The position numbers were made by a program, and so were the translations under genes. A stretch of 64,000 nt of DNA from Rhizobiaceae bacterium. GTDB taxonomy: Bacteria > Pseudomonadota > Alphaproteobacteria > Rhizobiales > Rhizobiaceae. The stretch lies in the NCBI GenBank assembly GCA_029233925.1, contig JARGOX010000019.1:1-64000 (forward strand), written 5' to 3'. The notes below the pieces were generated by a model. The model had not been told where the DNA came from. It saw only the letters and a program-made list of their open reading frames with translations, and did no database searches. Below, piece after piece: positions 8,736-17,950 of this stretch. Position 1 is the first letter of the stretch. Each line of letters starts with the position of its first letter.

Positions 8736-9602
8736 TCAGTCCCCGGTTTTGAAATAGTCCGGCTTTCCGGTCGTCCAGGTCTCGCCCCAGAGCTGCCCGC
8801 CGCCGTCGACGGTCAGCAACTCGCCGGTAATGAACCTGCCGGATGGACCGCCCAGATACATGCACGCTTCGGCGATGTCCCAGGTGTTACCCGCCTGCAT
8901 CATGGGATTGGATTGAGGATAGGCGGCGCGCGCTTCAGGCGTATAGACCTTCCAACCTTCCGTTTCGATGGCGCCCGGCGCAATACAATTGACGCGGATG
9001 CCAAGCGGCGCCCATTCAACGGCCACACTTCGGGTCAGCCCTATGACGCCGGAGCGCGCAGCGATCGTGTGCGCAACGCCATGCAGTCCGTGGTTCGTTA
9101 CAACGACGATGTTGACGATACTGCCCGGTTTGCCAGTGTCGCGCCACTTGCGCGCGGCCGACTGCATCATGAACCAGGTGCCGTTGAGATTGGTGTTGAT
9201 GACCGCGTTCCACCCTTTGACCGAGAAATCGATCGCAGCCTGCGGAAACTGCCCCCCGGCGCTATTGACCAGGATGTCGACAGGCCCATGCTCATTCCAA
9301 AGCGTGTCAAAAAAGCTCTCTACAGCTTCAGCATCGCGGATATCGACGCTCGCCCCGTGACAATCCAGCCCTTTGTCGCGCATGGCGGCCACAAGCAAAT
9401 CGATTTTCTCCTGACTTCGGCCCGATATGACAACCCTGGCGCCAAGCCTTCCAAAAAGCCAGGCTGTGGCGCGGCCGATGCCGCCTGCCCCGCCGGAAAT
9501 GAGCACGGTTTTCCCCTGCAACGCACCATCCGCATAGACGGTCGGGCAGGAAGCAAGGTCGGCGTCAGAGAGGCCGAATTTTTCTTTGTCGTCTGCGCTC
9601 AT
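8736..9602 (-). CDS. SDR family oxidoreductase, enoyl-CoA-reductase-like
   Basis: A 288-residue short-chain dehydrogenase/reductase with the cofactor motif GGAGGIG (residues 37-43) and 'NSAGG' at about 113. The usual active-site Tyr-x3-Lys is absent: the aligned stretch reads HTIAARSGV (178-186), so Tyr is replaced by Thr179 and Lys by Arg183. A similar pattern ('HSGAARAGV') is found in PECR-type trans-2-enoyl-CoA reductases. It likely reduces or isomerises an unsaturated acyl-CoA in the pathway served by the overlapping dehydrogenase gene, which it follows with a 4-bp overlap. An AtuB/AtuG-like role is plausible. Substrate unknown. Confidence 0.8.
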   Translation of the reverse strand: MSADDKEKFGLSDADLASCPTVYADGALQGKTVLISGGAGGIGRATAWLFGRLGARVVISGRSQEKIDLLVAAMRDKGLDCHGASVDIRDAEAVESFFDTLWNEHGPVDILVNSAGGQFPQAAIDFSVKGWNAVINTNLNGTWFMMQSAARKWRDTGKPGSIVNIVVVTNHGLHGVAHTIAARSGVIGLTRSVAVEWAPLGIRVNCIAPGAIETEGWKVYTPEARAAYPQSNPMMQAGNTWDIAEACMYLGGPSGRFITGELLTVDGGGQLWGETWTTGKPDYFKTGD

Positions 9603-10813
9603 GTGTCCATGTCTTTCAACAGTTCACCCGCGATAATCATCTTGCGAACTTCGGTGGTTCCTGCACCAATTTCCAAAAGCTTGATCGAGCGGAAGAGCCG
9701 GTTGATCTCCGATTCCCAGATATAACCATAGCCTCCGTGAACCTGAACGGCCAGATCAAGCACCTTGTGGACGGCTTCCGCCGTGAACATGACTGACGCG
9801 GCTGTCAACTTGTGGATGTCGCCGCGTCCGCCGCCGCCAACCTCCAAGGGTGCGGCTGCGGCCAGAACCTTGTAGGTCAGTGCGCGCATGGCCTCGACCT
9901 CCACATACATATCCGCCAACATGGACTGAACCATCTGGAACGAGCCGATCGGCTTGCCAAATTGCTTGCGCATCTTGGCATATTCTACAGACAGTTCGAG
10001 CGCCCGTTCTGCAATACCGAGACAAATCGGCGAAATCATCGCCCGCTCGAGATCAAGGCCGCTCATGACAATCGAGACGCCGCGATTTTCCTCGCCCACC
10101 AGATTTTCCACCGGGACACGGCAATCCTCGAAAACAAGCTCAGCCGTCTGGCTGCCGCGATACCCCATCTTGATAAGCTTCTGAGCCACCTTGAAACCCG
10201 GCATTTCCTTTTCCACGATAAAGGCGGATACACCACGGGAGCCTTTTTCCTTGTCGGTTTTCGCATAGACAAGGATGACGTCCGCTATCGGGCCGTTTGT
10301 AATGTATATCTTCGAACCGTTGAGGACATAATGGTCGCCTTCGCGGCGCGCGGTGGTACGCATGGAGCCGATTGCATCCGAACCTGCACCCGGCTCGGTC
10401 AACGCCAAGGCACCCACTTTTTTGCCGGAGCACATATCAGGAAGATATTTCTTGCGCTGTGCGTCATTGCCGTTTCGGTAAATGTTGTTGAGGCAAAGAT
10501 TGTCATGGGCGACCCAGGACAGAGCCATTGCATGATTCCACCTTGCCATGGCTTGCCCGACAAGACCGGCAGCCACAAGGTCCAGCCCGGCGCCGCCGAA
10601 TTCTTCCGGTACAGTGATCCCAAAGAGGCCGTTATCGCCGATCTTTGGAAAGGCGTCTTCAGGCCACCATTCATCCTTATCCATACGTTCGCACAGGGGA
10701 TAAAGCTCATTGCGCGAAAAACGATCCGCATTGTCGAGGATCATCTGTTGTTCCGTATCCAGATCAAAGCTGTTGGACCATTCATTCGCTCCATGGCGAT
10801 CCTGCATTTTCAT
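9599..10813 (-). CDS. Isovaleryl-CoA-dehydrogenase-like acyl-CoA dehydrogenase
   Basis: A 404-residue FAD-dependent acyl-CoA dehydrogenase that oxidises an acyl-CoA to the 2-enoyl-CoA and passes electrons to ETF. Family signatures are clear: 'ALTEPGAGSDA' (about 137-147), 'LNGSKIYITNG' (164-174) and a C-terminal 'VHGGYGY'. The catalytic base appears to be Glu256 in GLDLER, the position used by isovaleryl-CoA dehydrogenase. The alternative Glu position of most family members reads EIGAGTTEVRK, with Gly. Branched substrates are therefore likely (isovaleryl- or citronellyl-type). First gene of a leftward pair with the SDR, preceded by GGAGG and by a TetR-type operator at 10854-10868. Confidence 0.88.
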   Translation of the reverse strand: MKMQDRHGANEWSNSFDLDTEQQMILDNADRFSRNELYPLCERMDKDEWWPEDAFPKIGDNGLFGITVPEEFGGAGLDLVAAGLVGQAMARWNHAMALSWVAHDNLCLNNIYRNGNDAQRKKYLPDMCSGKKVGALALTEPGAGSDAIGSMRTTARREGDHYVLNGSKIYITNGPIADVILVYAKTDKEKGSRGVSAFIVEKEMPGFKVAQKLIKMGYRGSQTAELVFEDCRVPVENLVGEENRGVSIVMSGLDLERAMISPICLGIAERALELSVEYAKMRKQFGKPIGSFQMVQSMLADMYVEVEAMRALTYKVLAAAAPLEVGGGGRGDIHKLTAASVMFTAEAVHKVLDLAVQVHGGYGYIWESEINRLFRSIKLLEIGAGTTEVRKMIIAGELLKDMDT

Positions 10814-10853
10814 TCCTCCGGCTTGACTGGCGCTCAGTCAAAGAAGCGCCTTA

Positions 10854-10868
10854 ATGAAATTACTTCAT
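10854..10868. promoter_or_regulatory. Probable TetR operator in the divergent dehydrogenase/hydratase promoter region
   Basis: ATGAA-ATTAC-TTCAT, the second copy of the ATGAA-N5-TTCAT palindrome. On the minus strand, TTGACA then 15 bases then TATGAT lies so that the operator overlaps the -10 region of the dehydrogenase promoter. The same site lies about 160 bp before the divergent enoyl-CoA hydratase gene, so one site could control both directions. Confidence 0.65.
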
Positions 10869-11026
10869 CATAAACTTATCGGCAATATGTCAACCAATAA
10901 AATATAAATAGCGGGCACATCAAGCGAAATTTACCTTTCTTTCAAAATGCTGGGGATTGGATATTGACAATATTGATGAATTCAAATCATTTAGCCAAAC
11001 GCAATAACAATCAAGCAGGTGGAGTC

Positions 11027-11809
11027 GTGACAGATACAGTACTTGTCGAGCGTCGAGGCGCCGTGGTCTGGATAACGATCAACAGGCCCGAACGGCGCAA
11101 TGCGCTTAATGAAAGCGTGGCAAGCGGCATAGCAGCCGCTCTAGACGAAGCGGAAGCAAACGCCGAAGTTCGGGCTGTCGTTCTGACGGGCGCTGGAGAC
11201 AAGGCCTTTTGCGCCGGCGGCGACCTTCAGCTTCAGGCGGATGGAACGCCCTTCACAATCAATGCTGCCGATCCCCGGCATTATGTCGCCGCTCTCCTGC
11301 GCCGTATGGACGCTTGCCGTCTGCCGCTCGTTGCGCGTGTTAACGGCCACGCGCTCGCCGGAGGCTTCGGGCTGGTCTGCGCCTGCGACCTGGTGGTTGC
11401 CAGCGAAAATGCGCTGATTGGCGTCACGGAGGTCAAGGTCGGGTTGTTTCCCGCGATGATACTGCCGTTCCTGTTGCGCACGGTGCCCTACCGCCGAATC
11501 ATGGAAATGTGCCTGACCGGCGAACCAATTCCCGCTGCAGACAGTGTCCTCGATGGCATCGTCAACTATGCGGTTCCGGCCGAGGAACTTGATGACAAGC
11601 TGCAATGGCTGCTGGGGCGAATTACCGACAAGTCACCCACCGGCATCCGGCTCGGCAAACAGGGGCTGGCAAAAATTCGCGAAATGTCCACCGACGCCGC
11701 GCTCGAATATGCACAATTCATGTTGGCCAATATGGCGCGCACCAAGGACGCCGTCGAGGGTTTCCAGGCCTTCAACGAAAAGCGCAGCCCCAAGTGGACC
11801 GGGGAATGA
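11027..11809 (+). CDS. Enoyl-CoA hydratase, AtuE/methylglutaconyl-CoA-hydratase-like
   Basis: A 260-residue crotonase-fold protein. The oxyanion-hole segments are 'DKAFCAGGDL' (about 58-67) and 'NGHALAGGFGLVCACDL' (about 106-122), followed by 'GVTEVKVGLFPAMILPFLLR', which carries a catalytic-type Glu and resembles LiuC/AtuE hydratases acting on glutaconyl-type CoA esters. I chose the GTG at 11027, which follows AGGTGGAG; an upstream ATG at 10964 would add 21 low-complexity residues. It opens the rightward operon and overlaps atuA by 4 bp. The neighbouring biotin carboxylase fits a 3-methylglutaconyl or isohexenylglutaconyl substrate. Confidence 0.85.
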   Translation: MTDTVLVERRGAVVWITINRPERRNALNESVASGIAAALDEAEANAEVRAVVLTGAGDKAFCAGGDLQLQADGTPFTINAADPRHYVAALLRRMDACRLPLVARVNGHALAGGFGLVCACDLVVASENALIGVTEVKVGLFPAMILPFLLRTVPYRRIMEMCLTGEPIPAADSVLDGIVNYAVPAEELDDKLQWLLGRITDKSPTGIRLGKQGLAKIREMSTDAALEYAQFMLANMARTKDAVEGFQAFNEKRSPKWTGE

Positions 11810-13635
11810 CAATGGCTGGCAAGGCAGTGCGCATCGGTTGCGGCGCGGGCTTCTGGGGCGATAGCCCTGAAGGGGCTGCGCAAATCGTGCGTTCTGGAAA
11901 AGTCGATTATCTGGTGATGGACTATCTGGCAGAGATCACCATGTCGATCCTCACCCGGATGAAGGACAAACGCGCGGACCTTGGCTATGCGATTGATTTC
12001 GTCACCGCAGTCATGAAACCGCTTGCCCAGGAGATCGCACAGAAGAATATCCGCGTTGTCACCAATGCCGGCGGCGTCAATCCGGAAGCTTGCCGCGACG
12101 CGCTGCTCGCAGTCTTCAAAGAGGTGGGTGTCGACCTCAAAGTCGCGGTCGTGATGGGCGATGACCTGTCGGACTATGTGCACCGCTACCGCGAACAGGG
12201 CGTTAGGGAAATGTTTTCCGGCGCGCCGATGCCAGAACGGCTTGCCAGCGTCAGCGCCTATCTGGGCGCCTTTCCGATCGCCGCGGCACTCAATGCAGGC
12301 GCGGATATCGTCATCACGGGTCGGGCAGTGGATTCAGCCGTTGTCCTGGGGCCACTCATCCATGAATTCGGTTGGACACCATCCGACTATGACAAGCTGT
12401 CCGCCGGCAGTCTTGCCGGCCACCTTCTTGAATGTGGGCCACAGGTCACCGGCGGCATCTTCACCGATTGGAATGACGTCAGCGGCTGGGATGATATGGG
12501 CTATCCCATCGCTGAATGTCATGCCGACGGCAGCTTTATCGTCACCAAACCCGACAACACCGGCGGCCTGGTCAGCCCTGCCTCTGTGGCTGAGCAAGTC
12601 GTGTATGAGGTAGGAGACCCCGCATGCTACATCCTCCCGGATGTGATCGCAGACTGGACCGCGATCCGGCTCGAACAAATCGGGCCGGATCGCGTGAAGG
12701 TCAGCGGCGCCAAGGGACGTCCGCCAACCGACAGCTACAAGGTCAGCGCCACCTATGCCGACGGTTACCGGGCATTTGTCACCATGGCAATCATCGGTCG
12801 CGATGCAGCGGCAAAGGCTCAAGCGACCGGCGAAGCCATTCTCAAACGCGCAAACCGCTTGATCACCAAAGCCGACTTTCCGGAATTTTCCGAAACCTCT
12901 GTCGAAATTCTTGGCAGCGAAGCCAATTACGGAGCAAATGCGCGCAGGGCAGATACGCGGGAGGTTATCCTGAAGATCGCCGTCAGGCATCCGGTCAAGG
13001 ACGCGCTGAAAATCTTTGCTCGGGAGATTTTTCAGTCTGCTACATCGATGGCGCAGGGACTGACCGGATTTGCCGGTGGCAGACCAGAGCCGCAACCGGT
13101 CATCCGCCTGTTTTCCTTCACCGCCGCGAAACACGATATTCCGGTCACGGTCGCATTCGAAGGCCGAACCATTGAAGTGCCACTTCATGTCCCCAACGAA
13201 GTCGATAGAGACGAGGCGCGGGCAATCACCCCGGGCCCGGTCGCGGTTCCCGCGGGTCCACTTGCCGCCATTCCACTCATTGCGCTCGCTCATGGTCGCA
13301 GCGGAGACAAGGGCGATATTGGCAACATCGGAATTCTGGCGCGAAAACCTGAATATCTGCCCTGGATTCGGCGCAGCGCCACCCCTGACGCCGTGCGTGG
13401 ATACTTTGCCCATTTCCTCAAAGGCAGCGTCGATCGTTTCGAATGGCCTGGGCTCAACGGTTTCAATTTCCTGCTCCATCAGGGGCTTGGAGGCGGCGGT
13501 ATCGCCTCACTTCGCCATGACCCGCAAGGCAAGGCGCTGGCGGGGATCATGATGGACTTTCCAGTGGAGGTGCCTGTCGAATGGGTGTCGCCGGGTGGGG
13601 AGCTGGAAGACTGGCAGAAAGAGGCCATACCATGA
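11806..13635 (+). CDS. atuA: AtuA family protein (DUF1446), acyclic terpene utilisation
   Basis: A 609-residue DUF1446/AtuA-family protein. The N-terminal two thirds has the conserved stretches 'IGCGAGFWGDSPEGA', 'VVTNAGGVNPEACRDAL' and 'GADIVITGRAVDSAVVLGPL'. The C-terminal part, from about residue 490, contains 'LAHGRSGDKGDIGNIGI', typical of the AtuA-like ferredoxin-fold domain. AtuA is genetically linked to citronellol/geraniol catabolism in Pseudomonas, but its reaction is not established. It overlaps both the upstream hydratase (ATGA) and the downstream biotin carboxylase (ATGA). An alternative ATG lies two codons downstream at 11812. Confidence 0.9.
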   Translation: MTMAGKAVRIGCGAGFWGDSPEGAAQIVRSGKVDYLVMDYLAEITMSILTRMKDKRADLGYAIDFVTAVMKPLAQEIAQKNIRVVTNAGGVNPEACRDALLAVFKEVGVDLKVAVVMGDDLSDYVHRYREQGVREMFSGAPMPERLASVSAYLGAFPIAAALNAGADIVITGRAVDSAVVLGPLIHEFGWTPSDYDKLSAGSLAGHLLECGPQVTGGIFTDWNDVSGWDDMGYPIAECHADGSFIVTKPDNTGGLVSPASVAEQVVYEVGDPACYILPDVIADWTAIRLEQIGPDRVKVSGAKGRPPTDSYKVSATYADGYRAFVTMAIIGRDAAAKAQATGEAILKRANRLITKADFPEFSETSVEILGSEANYGANARRADTREVILKIAVRHPVKDALKIFAREIFQSATSMAQGLTGFAGGRPEPQPVIRLFSFTAAKHDIPVTVAFEGRTIEVPLHVPNEVDRDEARAITPGPVAVPAGPLAAIPLIALAHGRSGDKGDIGNIGILARKPEYLPWIRRSATPDAVRGYFAHFLKGSVDRFEWPGLNGFNFLLHQGLGGGGIASLRHDPQGKALAGIMMDFPVEVPVEWVSPGGELEDWQKEAIP

Positions 13636-15116
13636 GCGATCCACTATTCAACAAGGTTCTGGTGGCCAATCGCGGCGAGATCGCCTGCCGCATCATGCGT
13701 ACGCTTACGGATATGGGTATCTCCACCGTCGCCATACACCACGCGGCGGAAAGCAAGGCCCGGCATGTGCAAATGGCGGACAAAGCTGTCGAAATTTGCG
13801 GCGAAACACCTGTGGCAGCCCATTTGGACATGGGACAGATTATCGAGATCGCCCGCAATCTCGAGGTTGACGCCATCCATCCGGGCTATGGCTTTCTCTC
13901 GGAGAACGCCAACTTTGCAGCCGCTGTGGCGGAGGCCGGCATGACTTTTATCGGACCGGACGCCGAGACGATCGCCTTGATGGGCGACAAGATTTCGGCC
14001 CGTAATTTTGCGGAAAAGCACAATGTTGCGGTTGCACCCTCTGTCATGCCGACAGATGATCTTGATGATTTCATCGAGAAGGCCGCCGGCATCGGCTATC
14101 CGCTTTTGATAAAGGCGGCTGCCGGGGGCGGCGGCAAAGGCATGAGCATCGTTCGCGAGGCGGGAGCGCTTGTCGAGGCCGCCCGCGTCGCCTCCAGCGA
14201 GGCCCAACGCTATTTTGGTGACGGAAGGGTCTATGCAGAAACATACGTCGACCATCCCCGCCATATAGAAGTGCAGGTTCTGGGTGACGGCAAGGGCGGC
14301 GCCATTCATCTTTTCGAGCGCGAATGTTCCGTACAGCGCCGCTTCCAGAAGATTATCGAAGAAGCACCTGCGGCAAACCTTTCTGCAGAACTGCGCGATG
14401 AGATCTGCACCTCGGCCACACGTCTTGCCGCAGCTGCCAACTACAAGAACGCCGGCACCGTCGAATATATCCTGGGGGCCGATGGTCGCTTCTTCTTCCT
14501 TGAAATGAACACCCGACTACAGGTGGAACACCCGGTCACCGAAATGATCACCGGCATCGATCTGGTGCGTGCGCAAATCGAGATTGCAGCCGGCAAGGAG
14601 CTTCCCCTGCCCCAATCCGAAGTGCGCACGTCCGGCCACGCCATCGAATGCAGAATCTGCGCAGAAAATCCCGAACAGGACTTCATGCCGGAAACCGGCG
14701 TCGTGCGGCATCTCGGCGTACCGGAAGCAGAATGGCTGCGTTTCGAGAATGCGTTGACGCACGGACAAAAAATCACCGCCGATTTCGACCCCATGCTGGC
14801 CAAGCTCGTCGCGCATGGCCCCGACCGCGATGCAGCCATCGAGCGCTCGATTGCAGCCCTCGGCGAACTCGCCCTTCTGGGCGTGAAAACGAATATCGAT
14901 TATCTCGCGCGGCTCATCAACCACGATGCTTTCAGGACAGCCGAGCTGCATACCGGTTTCATTGCTCAGCACCGGGACGACCTCGCACCCGAGGCGTTGA
15001 ATGAGACCGAGCGTGCACAGATTCTGGCCGCGGCCTTTCTCGGTTTTCGACAGACACGTGATCTCATCGTCGGCACACCGGAGCCGCATGCTGCAATCGG
15101 CGGATGGAGGAACTGA
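13632..15116 (+). CDS. Biotin carboxylase subunit of an acyl-CoA carboxylase (BC-only alpha part)
   Basis: A 494-residue biotin carboxylase that makes carboxybiotin from bicarbonate and ATP. Visible motifs: the N-terminal 'VANRGEIACRIMRT', the ATP-grasp glycine loop 'AAAGGGGKGMSIV' near residue 160, and 'EMNTRLQVEHPVTEM' near 293. It ends with 'AIGGWRN', the point where methylcrotonyl- and geranyl-CoA carboxylase alpha chains normally continue into the BT and biotin-carrier domains. Here a TGA stops the frame and those domains are encoded by the next gene in another frame. Start overlaps atuA by 4 bp. AtuF-like by context; a methylcrotonyl-CoA role is the alternative. Confidence 0.9.
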   Translation: MSDPLFNKVLVANRGEIACRIMRTLTDMGISTVAIHHAAESKARHVQMADKAVEICGETPVAAHLDMGQIIEIARNLEVDAIHPGYGFLSENANFAAAVAEAGMTFIGPDAETIALMGDKISARNFAEKHNVAVAPSVMPTDDLDDFIEKAAGIGYPLLIKAAAGGGGKGMSIVREAGALVEAARVASSEAQRYFGDGRVYAETYVDHPRHIEVQVLGDGKGGAIHLFERECSVQRRFQKIIEEAPAANLSAELRDEICTSATRLAAAANYKNAGTVEYILGADGRFFFLEMNTRLQVEHPVTEMITGIDLVRAQIEIAAGKELPLPQSEVRTSGHAIECRICAENPEQDFMPETGVVRHLGVPEAEWLRFENALTHGQKITADFDPMLAKLVAHGPDRDAAIERSIAALGELALLGVKTNIDYLARLINHDAFRTAELHTGFIAQHRDDLAPEALNETERAQILAAAFLGFRQTRDLIVGTPEPHAAIGGWRN

Positions 15117-15118
15117 GG

Positions 15119-15622
15119 ATGGGTTTCCAATTGATCCTTGATGGTGAGGAACACGACGTCGCCATTGTTCGGCGCAGGCCACATCTGGTCTTGCGCATTG
15201 ATGGCATTCAGCACGAATTTTCCGAGATCGGCGGACCAGGCGACGGCCTGCATGCGTTGAAATGCGGCAAACATCCCATTGATTTCATCCGCGCCTCGGA
15301 CAATGAACGCCAGATCATTCGGCTCGGTGGCCGGACCTTCGAAGTGGGCCTTACCGATCCATTTTCAGAAGGCATGGAGAGTGGCGGCAATATGGATGCC
15401 GTGCGTTCGCCAATGCCCGGAACCGTCGTTTCCATCCAGTGCAAGGAAGGCGACACGGTGGTGCGCGGCACACCGCTGGTGACGATTGAAAGCATGAAAC
15501 TGCAGACCGTGTTGTCTGCCATGCGCGAAGGAACTGTGGCTGAAATATTGCGGGCCGAGGGCGAAACTTTCGAAAAGGACGCGATCATCGTCATGCTGGA
15601 ACCAGAGACAGAGAAGGCCTGA
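15119..15622 (+). CDS. BT-domain and biotin carboxyl carrier protein (second half of a split alpha subunit)
   Basis: A 167-residue protein. The first ~95 residues resemble the BT domain that bridges alpha and beta subunits in methylcrotonyl/geranyl-type carboxylases. The C-terminal half is a biotinyl domain ('SPMPGTVVSIQCKEGDTV') with the biotin attachment sequence ESMKLQ; Lys127 is the expected biotinylated residue. The start at 15119 follows GGAGG with eight-base spacing, two bases after the BC stop. Together with the preceding gene it sums to about the length of a normal fused alpha subunit. Interacts with the BC protein and the carboxyltransferase encoded next. Confidence 0.88.
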   Translation: MGFQLILDGEEHDVAIVRRRPHLVLRIDGIQHEFSEIGGPGDGLHALKCGKHPIDFIRASDNERQIIRLGGRTFEVGLTDPFSEGMESGGNMDAVRSPMPGTVVSIQCKEGDTVVRGTPLVTIESMKLQTVLSAMREGTVAEILRAEGETFEKDAIIVMLEPETEKA

Positions 15623-15627
15623 CAGAC

Positions 15628-17235
15628 ATGCGCAAGATCCAATCCATGATCTCTACGGCTTCGCCCGATTTCCGCACCTACGATGCCCACAATCGGCGCA
15701 TTCTGACGGAATTTCGCGAAAAGCAGGAGGCAGCACGCCATAGCCGCCAGCAACGCGACCTCGACCGGCTGGAAAAACAAGGCAAGATGCGTCCACGCGA
15801 GCGAATCGAGATGTTGCTCGATCCAGGTACGCCGTTCCTCGAGCTGTCATCGTTGGCCGCCAATATGGCTTACGACGGCGGCTCACCCTCGGCCAGTTCA
15901 ATCGTCGGCATAGGCGTGGTCTCCGGCCGCGAGGTCATGATCCGCGCCGACGATCCGACCATCAAAGGCGGCGCATGGTATCCTCTGACCATCAAGAAGA
16001 TCGTTCGCGCGCTGGATATCGCGATCGAAAACCGCCTGCCTGTGATCCACCTTTGCGATAGCGCCGGCGGTTTCCTGCAACTGCAATCGGATTTGTTTCC
16101 TGACAAATTCATGGGCGGTCGAATTTTCCGCAACCAATCCATTCTGTCCAAGATGGGCGTGAAACAATTGGCGCTCGTCTTCGGCCATTGCACCGCTGGC
16201 GGCGCCTATATTCCCGGCCTTTCGGATTACAATGTCATCGTGCGCGGCACCGGCGCGGTTTTCCTGGGTGGTCCGCCGCTCGTCAAGGCAGCGACCGGCG
16301 AGGAGGTGAGCGTTGAGGAACTGGGTGGTGCGGACATGCACACTTCAGTCTCCGGCTCGTGCGATTACCCCGCCTCAAGCGAAGCAGAAGCCATTCACAT
16401 CGGGCGCGAAATCGTCGCTCAGTGGGAGCGGCCGAAGAAATGGGATTGCCAACGCGAAACGCCGGAAGATCCCGCCTACGACCCCGACGAGCTTTACGGC
16501 ATCATTCCCGATGACATCAAAAAGCATTTTGACATGCGCGAGGTGATTGCGCGTATGGTCGACGGCAGTCGCTTCCACGAATATCAACCGAATTACGGCA
16601 CGACATTGATTTGCGGTTTCGCTCATATCTGGGGCTACAAGGTCGGCATACTTGCCAATAATGGCGTGCTGTTCAATGATTCCTCGCTCAAGGGCGCCCA
16701 TTTCATGGAGCTCTGCAACCAGAACAATACGCCGCTGGTCTTCCTGCAGAATATAACGGGATACATGATCGGTCGCGAATATGAGCGACGCGGCATTACC
16801 AAAGACGGCGCCAAGATGATCATGGCGCAGAGCTGTTCTCACGTGCCCAAATTCACCGTCATGTGTAACGGATCGTTCGGCGCGGGCAATTACGGCATGT
16901 GCGGCCGCGCCTTTGACGGGCGCTTCATGTTCTGCTGGCCAAATCACCAGATCGGCGTGATGGGCGGTGACCAGGCCGCCAACACGCTCGCGGAGGTCAA
17001 GATCAATCAGATGAAACGCAATGGTGGCGTGGTTGATGAGGCAGAAGTTCAGAAACTCTGGGAGGAGACCCGCTCTGCCTATCAGGAGCAACTTTCAGCC
17101 TATTATTCGACATCGCAACTGTGGGATGACGGGATCATCGACCCGGTCGACACCCGCAATGCGCTCGGCGTCTCGATTTCCGCTTCCCTCAATGCGCCGC
17201 TCGGTGATCCGGGATACGGCGTTTTCAGGTTTTAG
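15628..17235 (+). CDS. Acyl-CoA carboxylase beta subunit (carboxyltransferase; AtuC/LiuB-like)
   Basis: A 535-residue carboxyltransferase that transfers CO2 from carboxybiotin to an acyl-CoA. The N-terminal half has 'GKMRPRERIEMLLDPGTPFLEL' features and 'LCDSAGGFLQLQSDLFP'; the C-terminal half has 'TPLVFLQNITGYMIG' and 'GNYGMCGRAFDGRF', both standard for the methylcrotonyl/geranyl-CoA carboxylase beta group. Operon position after BC and BCCP gives a complete three-part enzyme. The substrate is most likely 3-methylcrotonyl-CoA or a longer 3-methyl-branched enoyl-CoA. AtuA next door favours a terpenoid acyl-CoA; no HMG-CoA lyase gene is present in the window. Confidence 0.92.
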   Translation: MRKIQSMISTASPDFRTYDAHNRRILTEFREKQEAARHSRQQRDLDRLEKQGKMRPRERIEMLLDPGTPFLELSSLAANMAYDGGSPSASSIVGIGVVSGREVMIRADDPTIKGGAWYPLTIKKIVRALDIAIENRLPVIHLCDSAGGFLQLQSDLFPDKFMGGRIFRNQSILSKMGVKQLALVFGHCTAGGAYIPGLSDYNVIVRGTGAVFLGGPPLVKAATGEEVSVEELGGADMHTSVSGSCDYPASSEAEAIHIGREIVAQWERPKKWDCQRETPEDPAYDPDELYGIIPDDIKKHFDMREVIARMVDGSRFHEYQPNYGTTLICGFAHIWGYKVGILANNGVLFNDSSLKGAHFMELCNQNNTPLVFLQNITGYMIGREYERRGITKDGAKMIMAQSCSHVPKFTVMCNGSFGAGNYGMCGRAFDGRFMFCWPNHQIGVMGGDQAANTLAEVKINQMKRNGGVVDEAEVQKLWEETRSAYQEQLSAYYSTSQLWDDGIIDPVDTRNALGVSISASLNAPLGDPGYGVFRF

Positions 17236-17238
17236 CCG

Positions 17239-17841
17239 ATGGCCGAAGCAATCCGTTTCTATTTTGACTTTGCCTCACCCTATGCTTATTTCGCCAGCCG
17301 CGAGATTGAGAAAGTCGCTGCGGATTGTGATAGATCCGTCGAATGGAGGCCCGTTTTGCTTTGGGCCGTCCTCAAGGCCCATGCCATTGCGCCGCCGATG
17401 GATGCGCCGGTCAAACGCGACTATTTCTTCAAGGATATGGCGCGTTCCGCTCGTTTCTTTGGCTTGCCCTACAAGCAACCGGCGAAATTGCCTTTGTCGT
17501 CACATCTGGCAGCGCGGCTTTTCCACTTCATCGACAGGGATGACTCGCAGGCATCGATCACATTCGCGCGGCGGGTTTTTTCCACCTTTTTCGTCGAGGG
17601 CGTTGATATCTCTGATGAAACAGTCATGACGGCGCTTGCAAGCGAAGTCGGTTTGTCTTCAGAACTGGCCAAAGAAGGCATGAAGGGACCGCAGGGCCGC
17701 GCGCTGCTGGAATCGGCGGTGAGCGAAGCAATTGCAGATGGCGTGATCGGTTCTCCGTTTTTCATCGCCGACGGCGAGAAATATTTCGGTGCAGATCGTT
17801 TGTCACACCTTGCAGGGTTTCTGAAGGCGACACAAAAATGA
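17239..17841 (+). CDS. 2-hydroxychromene-2-carboxylate isomerase-like DsbA-family protein
   Basis: A 200-residue thioredoxin-fold protein of the HCCA isomerase/kappa-GST group. It begins with the family motif 'FYFDFASPYAYF', placing the active-site Ser at residue 13, and ends with 'GVIGSPFFIADGEKYFGADRL', the typical cis-Pro region. Known relatives use glutathione to isomerise an aromatic ring-cleavage intermediate. No aromatic ring-cleavage gene lies nearby, so a double-bond isomerase or dehalogenase-like role on an acyl-CoA or glutathione adduct is possible. It begins three bases after the carboxyltransferase stop. Confidence 0.85.
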   Translation: MAEAIRFYFDFASPYAYFASREIEKVAADCDRSVEWRPVLLWAVLKAHAIAPPMDAPVKRDYFFKDMARSARFFGLPYKQPAKLPLSSHLAARLFHFIDRDDSQASITFARRVFSTFFVEGVDISDETVMTALASEVGLSSELAKEGMKGPQGRALLESAVSEAIADGVIGSPFFIADGEKYFGADRLSHLAGFLKATQK

Positions 17842-17950
17842 CATCGAGGCCCAAAAGATTTTCACGGGAAACACCATTTTCATCGCGTCGATTGGATATG
17901 ATGCGAGGGTTCACACTGCCCAGGCAGGCTTGGCAAAAAGGATTGCATTG

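Noticed and set aside
11605-11805. Upstream part of the atuA frame
   Set aside because: Lies within the enoyl-CoA hydratase gene; the ATG at 11806 overlaps the hydratase stop as in the other couplings.
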